DNA from: Candidatus Halomonas stercoripullorum
Lineage (GTDB): Bacteria; Pseudomonadota; Gammaproteobacteria; Pseudomonadales; Halomonadaceae
Direction: 5' to 3'
Length of the DNA: 8,529 nucleotides
NCBI GenBank assembly: GCA_019114645.1
Contig: DXFC01000173.1
Location: forward strand, 1-8,529
In this document: piece after piece, positions 7,040 through 8,529 of the stretch
Numbering within the stretch: position 1 is the stretch's first letter
How the letters are laid out: each line of letters starts with the position of its first letter
Translations under genes and position numbers: made by a program
Notes under the pieces: generated by a model
Databases searched by the model: none
Told to the model about the DNA's origin: nothing
The model's input: the letters and a program-made list of their open reading frames with translations, nothing else

Positions 7040-7785
7040 CAATCCTCCTGTTGCAGCATATGGGGAGCTGCCATCGTGCCGCATGCTTGACACCCCTCAA
7101 GCCCCAGCTCGGGCCGGTGGGGAAGTATGGCAGTCAACCGCCACAGTGCATGCCCACTGGCATGATACTTGGCTTCAAACGGGGTCAGATAGCTGGCGTC
7201 TGGTGTATAGGGCTCGATCGGACAAGAAACTCCCGTGACGTGCAATAGCGCCTGGGCAAACTCCTTCACATAGAGCTGCCAGTTGGAACGTAGTTCCAGC
7301 CTGCCGCCCAGCGCCAGGATGACCGGCAGCACCGGATGGCCATGCCAGCGCCGCTTGAGATGAGCCGCCTTGGGGTAAGGGTTGGGATAGAGCAAGTAAT
7401 GGCGTACCGGCTGCCAGCCTGCCACCAGTGCCAGACGCCAGAAATCAACCAGATCGGCACGTAGCAACAGCGCATTGTCGCTGATCTCACCATGCTCCCG
7501 CGAAAGGCGCTCGGCACTGCGATCCACACCAATGACCAGATGATCCCTAAAGCGGGCCGCCAGATGTCGCGTGGAGATACCGACGCCACAGCCGGCATCG
7601 AGGATCAGTGGACGCTCAGCGCCCCTTTGTCGTTCAAGCCAGGCATCAGCCCTGGCAAATGCCGCACGGGTATGCTCGGCCACAGGTTTGCGCCAAGGGT
7701 GGGACAAAGCGCGTTCGACACGCCGTATCACATCCTGATGAGGACCGCTTTGATTGGTTGCGACGGGGCGTGAAATGCCAGACAT
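7039..7785 (-). CDS. TrmB-like SAM-dependent methyltransferase (tRNA guanine-N7 methyltransferase family, divergent)
   Basis: A 248-residue class I methyltransferase. The SAM site is clear: ILDAGCGVGIS at 61-71, the motif II acidic end GVDRS at 86-90, and LLRADLVDFW at 107-116. The family signature follows: YPNPYPK at 133-139, then HLKRRW at 142-147, SNWQLYVKEF at 167-176 and TPFEAKY at 201-207. The layout matches TrmB, which makes m7G46 in tRNA. However, the usual PDP and TDW aspartates are Asn here (135 and 168), so the substrate may differ from that of the canonical enzyme. The C-terminus adds CxxC at 232-235. ATG 7785 is the only good N-terminal start, though its ribosome site is poor. 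It heads the six-gene minus-strand array and overlaps the SMR gene by one base. Most likely it is a TrmB paralogue rather than the housekeeping TrmB. Confidence 0.82.
   Translation of the reverse strand: MSGISRPVATNQSGPHQDVIRRVERALSHPWRKPVAEHTRAAFARADAWLERQRGAERPLILDAGCGVGISTRHLAARFRDHLVIGVDRSAERLSREHGEISDNALLLRADLVDFWRLALVAGWQPVRHYLLYPNPYPKAAHLKRRWHGHPVLPVILALGGRLELRSNWQLYVKEFAQALLHVTGVSCPIEPYTPDASYLTPFEAKYHASGHALWRLTAILPHRPELGLEGCQACGTMAAPHMLQQED
7044..7049 (-). promoter_or_regulatory. Ribosome binding site of the SMR gene, inside the methyltransferase gene
   Basis: On the minus strand AGGAGG is followed by ATTG and the ATG at 7039. It lies within the last codons of the methyltransferase and, with the TGATG overlap, decides the SMR start. 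Confidence 0.75.
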
Positions 7786-7818
7786 TCGGTTATCAATTCG
7801 TTTACTGACGGACCGGCC

Positions 7819-7824
7819 ATTCTA
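7819..7824 (-). promoter_or_regulatory. Possible -10 element for the methyltransferase-headed gene array
   Basis: TAGAAT on the minus strand matches the sigma-70 -10 consensus in five of six positions and lies about 34 bases upstream of the ATG at 7785. No good -35 hexamer is found at 16-18 bases, so activation by a regulator or chance are both possible. Confidence 0.25.
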
Positions 7825-7853
7825 GCAGCCGCAGCCACAGGAGCCACTGCCCA

Positions 7854-7891
7854 AGTGCCGAGTCAGCGAATCACTGCGTTGACTCAGCACT
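7854..7891. repeat. Inverted repeat with 15-base arms in the divergent intergenic region
   Basis: AGTGCCGAGTCAGCG at 7854-7868 pairs with CGTTGACTCAGCACT at 7877-7891 across an eight-base loop, with 13 Watson-Crick pairs, one G-T wobble and one mismatch. No T-run follows on either strand and no gene ends here, so it is not a standard terminator. It lies between two divergent genes and could be an operator for a dimeric regulator or an RNA hairpin in the methyltransferase leader. Confidence 0.6.
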
Positions 7892-7939
7892 ATCCCGCCT
7901 GCGCGGCTCAAGTAACGGAGGTATATGCCGATAACATAG

Positions 7940-7948
7940 TGGTATAAA
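7940..7948 (+). promoter_or_regulatory. Possible extended -10 promoter for the sensor gene
   Basis: TGGTATAAA contains a TGn extension and TATAAA, a five-of-six match to the -10 consensus. No convincing -35 is seen, which is tolerated in extended -10 promoters. Transcription would start near 7955, giving a leader of about 70 bases. CATAAT at 7976-7981 is a weaker alternative. Confidence 0.3.
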
Positions 7949-7983
7949 TAGAGCTGAACTGGGTGCGAACTGACGCATAATTG

Positions 7984-8010
7984 AGCTGCCTGTCTACAAG
8001 GCATGCAGCT
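7984..8010 (+). repeat. Possible leader hairpin just upstream of the sensor gene ribosome site
   Basis: AGCTGC at 7984-7989 and GCAGCT at 8005-8010 are perfect complements. An alternative nested pairing joins TGCCT (7987-7991) to AGGCA (7999-8003). The structure ends five bases before the GGTGGAG at 8015-8021 that serves the ATG at 8026. There is no T-run, so a translational or mRNA-stability effect is likelier than termination. Confidence 0.3.
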
Positions 8011-8025
8011 TCACGGTGGAGTGCC

Positions 8026-8529
8026 ATGGGTACTAAACAAACGGCTGCAGTACCAGAGCAGCCTGTAGCCAATGCTTCACCCTGGCTCACAGGCCTGATG
8101 AGCCGCACGGTTGTGCTAAGCCTGGTGCTTATGGCGGTCACCCTGGGAGCCATTCTGCTGGCGCTGAATGCCTTCACCCAGTACCGCCTGACCGTGTCGC
8201 ACCTGGCCGAGCACAAGACTCAGGAGCTGATGACGGCCAATCTTTTGCGCCAACAGACAGAAAGTCTCGTCTCCAGCAGTGCGTTGCTCTTACTCGCCAA
8301 TAACCACTTTCAGCGTCGTGAAGCCATGTTCGAGGTGGCTGATCGCGCCGAGTGGATTGACCGGCTTATCTCTCAACTGGCAGCACTGCGGGCAACCCAC
8401 GAGCAGTTTGAGGAAATCCGCAACGACAGGAACCGCCTGGTCGAAAAACTCGCTCTGCTAGACGTTCTCGTGCAGCAGCGAATTGATCTACGCCAGCAAA
8501 TACAACGCAGCGACACCCCCAGCCAGGCA
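8026..8529 (+). CDS. N-terminal part of a membrane-bound sensor protein, probably a TorS-like histidine kinase (3' end beyond the window)
   Basis: The first 168 codons of a gene cut by the right edge. A hydrophilic N-terminus of about 27 residues is followed by one membrane helix at roughly 28-50 (VVLSLVLMAVTLGAILLALN), then a long stretch predicted to be all-helical and rich in Gln, Glu, Arg and Leu. An arrangement of one transmembrane helix leading into a periplasmic four-helix bundle is typical of sensor kinases and chemoreceptors. The region LVQQRIDLRQQIQ near 154-166 and the preceding EIRNDRNRLVEKLALL resemble the TorS sensor bundle. TorS-type kinases detect electron acceptors such as TMAO through a periplasmic partner. 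No kinase domain is in view, so a chemoreceptor or other helical sensor remains possible. The start is ATG 8026, with GGAG at 8018-8021 and no better in-frame start upstream after the TAA at 7978. Confidence 0.6.
   Translation, partial: MGTKQTAAVPEQPVANASPWLTGLMSRTVVLSLVLMAVTLGAILLALNAFTQYRLTVSHLAEHKTQELMTANLLRQQTESLVSSSALLLLANNHFQRREAMFEVADRAEWIDRLISQLAALRATHEQFEEIRNDRNRLVEKLALLDVLVQQRIDLRQQIQRSDTPSQA

Overview
The window looks like chromosomal DNA of a moderately GC-rich gammaproteobacterium that can use periplasmic nitrate reduction. The evidence is a NapE/NapF pair, a full-length fused GlnE, a type II dehydroquinase, DgkA and PBP4. A halophilic Oceanospirillales-type host such as Halomonadaceae is possible, but that is only an impression from gene content and acidic segments. 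Coding density is high, all genes have conventional starts and compatible base composition, and no RNA genes, insertion sequences, CRISPR arrays or attachment sites are visible.

Left part (1-1311). On the minus strand lies the 5' end of a periplasmic nitrate reductase operon: napE, then napF, which runs off the left edge. Divergent from it, across about 100 bases, is a secreted DUF4142-type protein. The shared control region holds three small palindromes.

Middle (1339-7785). Six minus-strand genes are packed head to tail: a TrmB-like methyltransferase, an SMR drug exporter (sharing one base with the methyltransferase stop), dacB (PBP4), dgkA, glnE and aroQ. Gaps are 38, 24, 31 and 10 bases, so they may be transcribed together. 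Their jobs are varied: RNA or small-molecule methylation, efflux of cationic drugs, peptidoglycan trimming, lipid recycling, nitrogen control of glutamine synthetase, and the shikimate pathway. aroQ ends facing the DUF4142 gene with no clear terminator between them.

Right part (7786-8529). A 240-base divergent intergenic region carries a strong 15-base-arm inverted repeat, weak promoter matches and a possible leader hairpin. It precedes a plus-strand gene cut by the right edge. What is visible of that gene is a membrane anchor followed by a long helical domain resembling the sensor part of TorS-type histidine kinases.

Overall this is mostly ordinary housekeeping and respiratory sequence. I do not see an undescribed system. 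The points most worth a second look are the TrmB-like enzyme, with Asn in place of two conserved Asp residues, and the structured intergenic region at 7786-8025.
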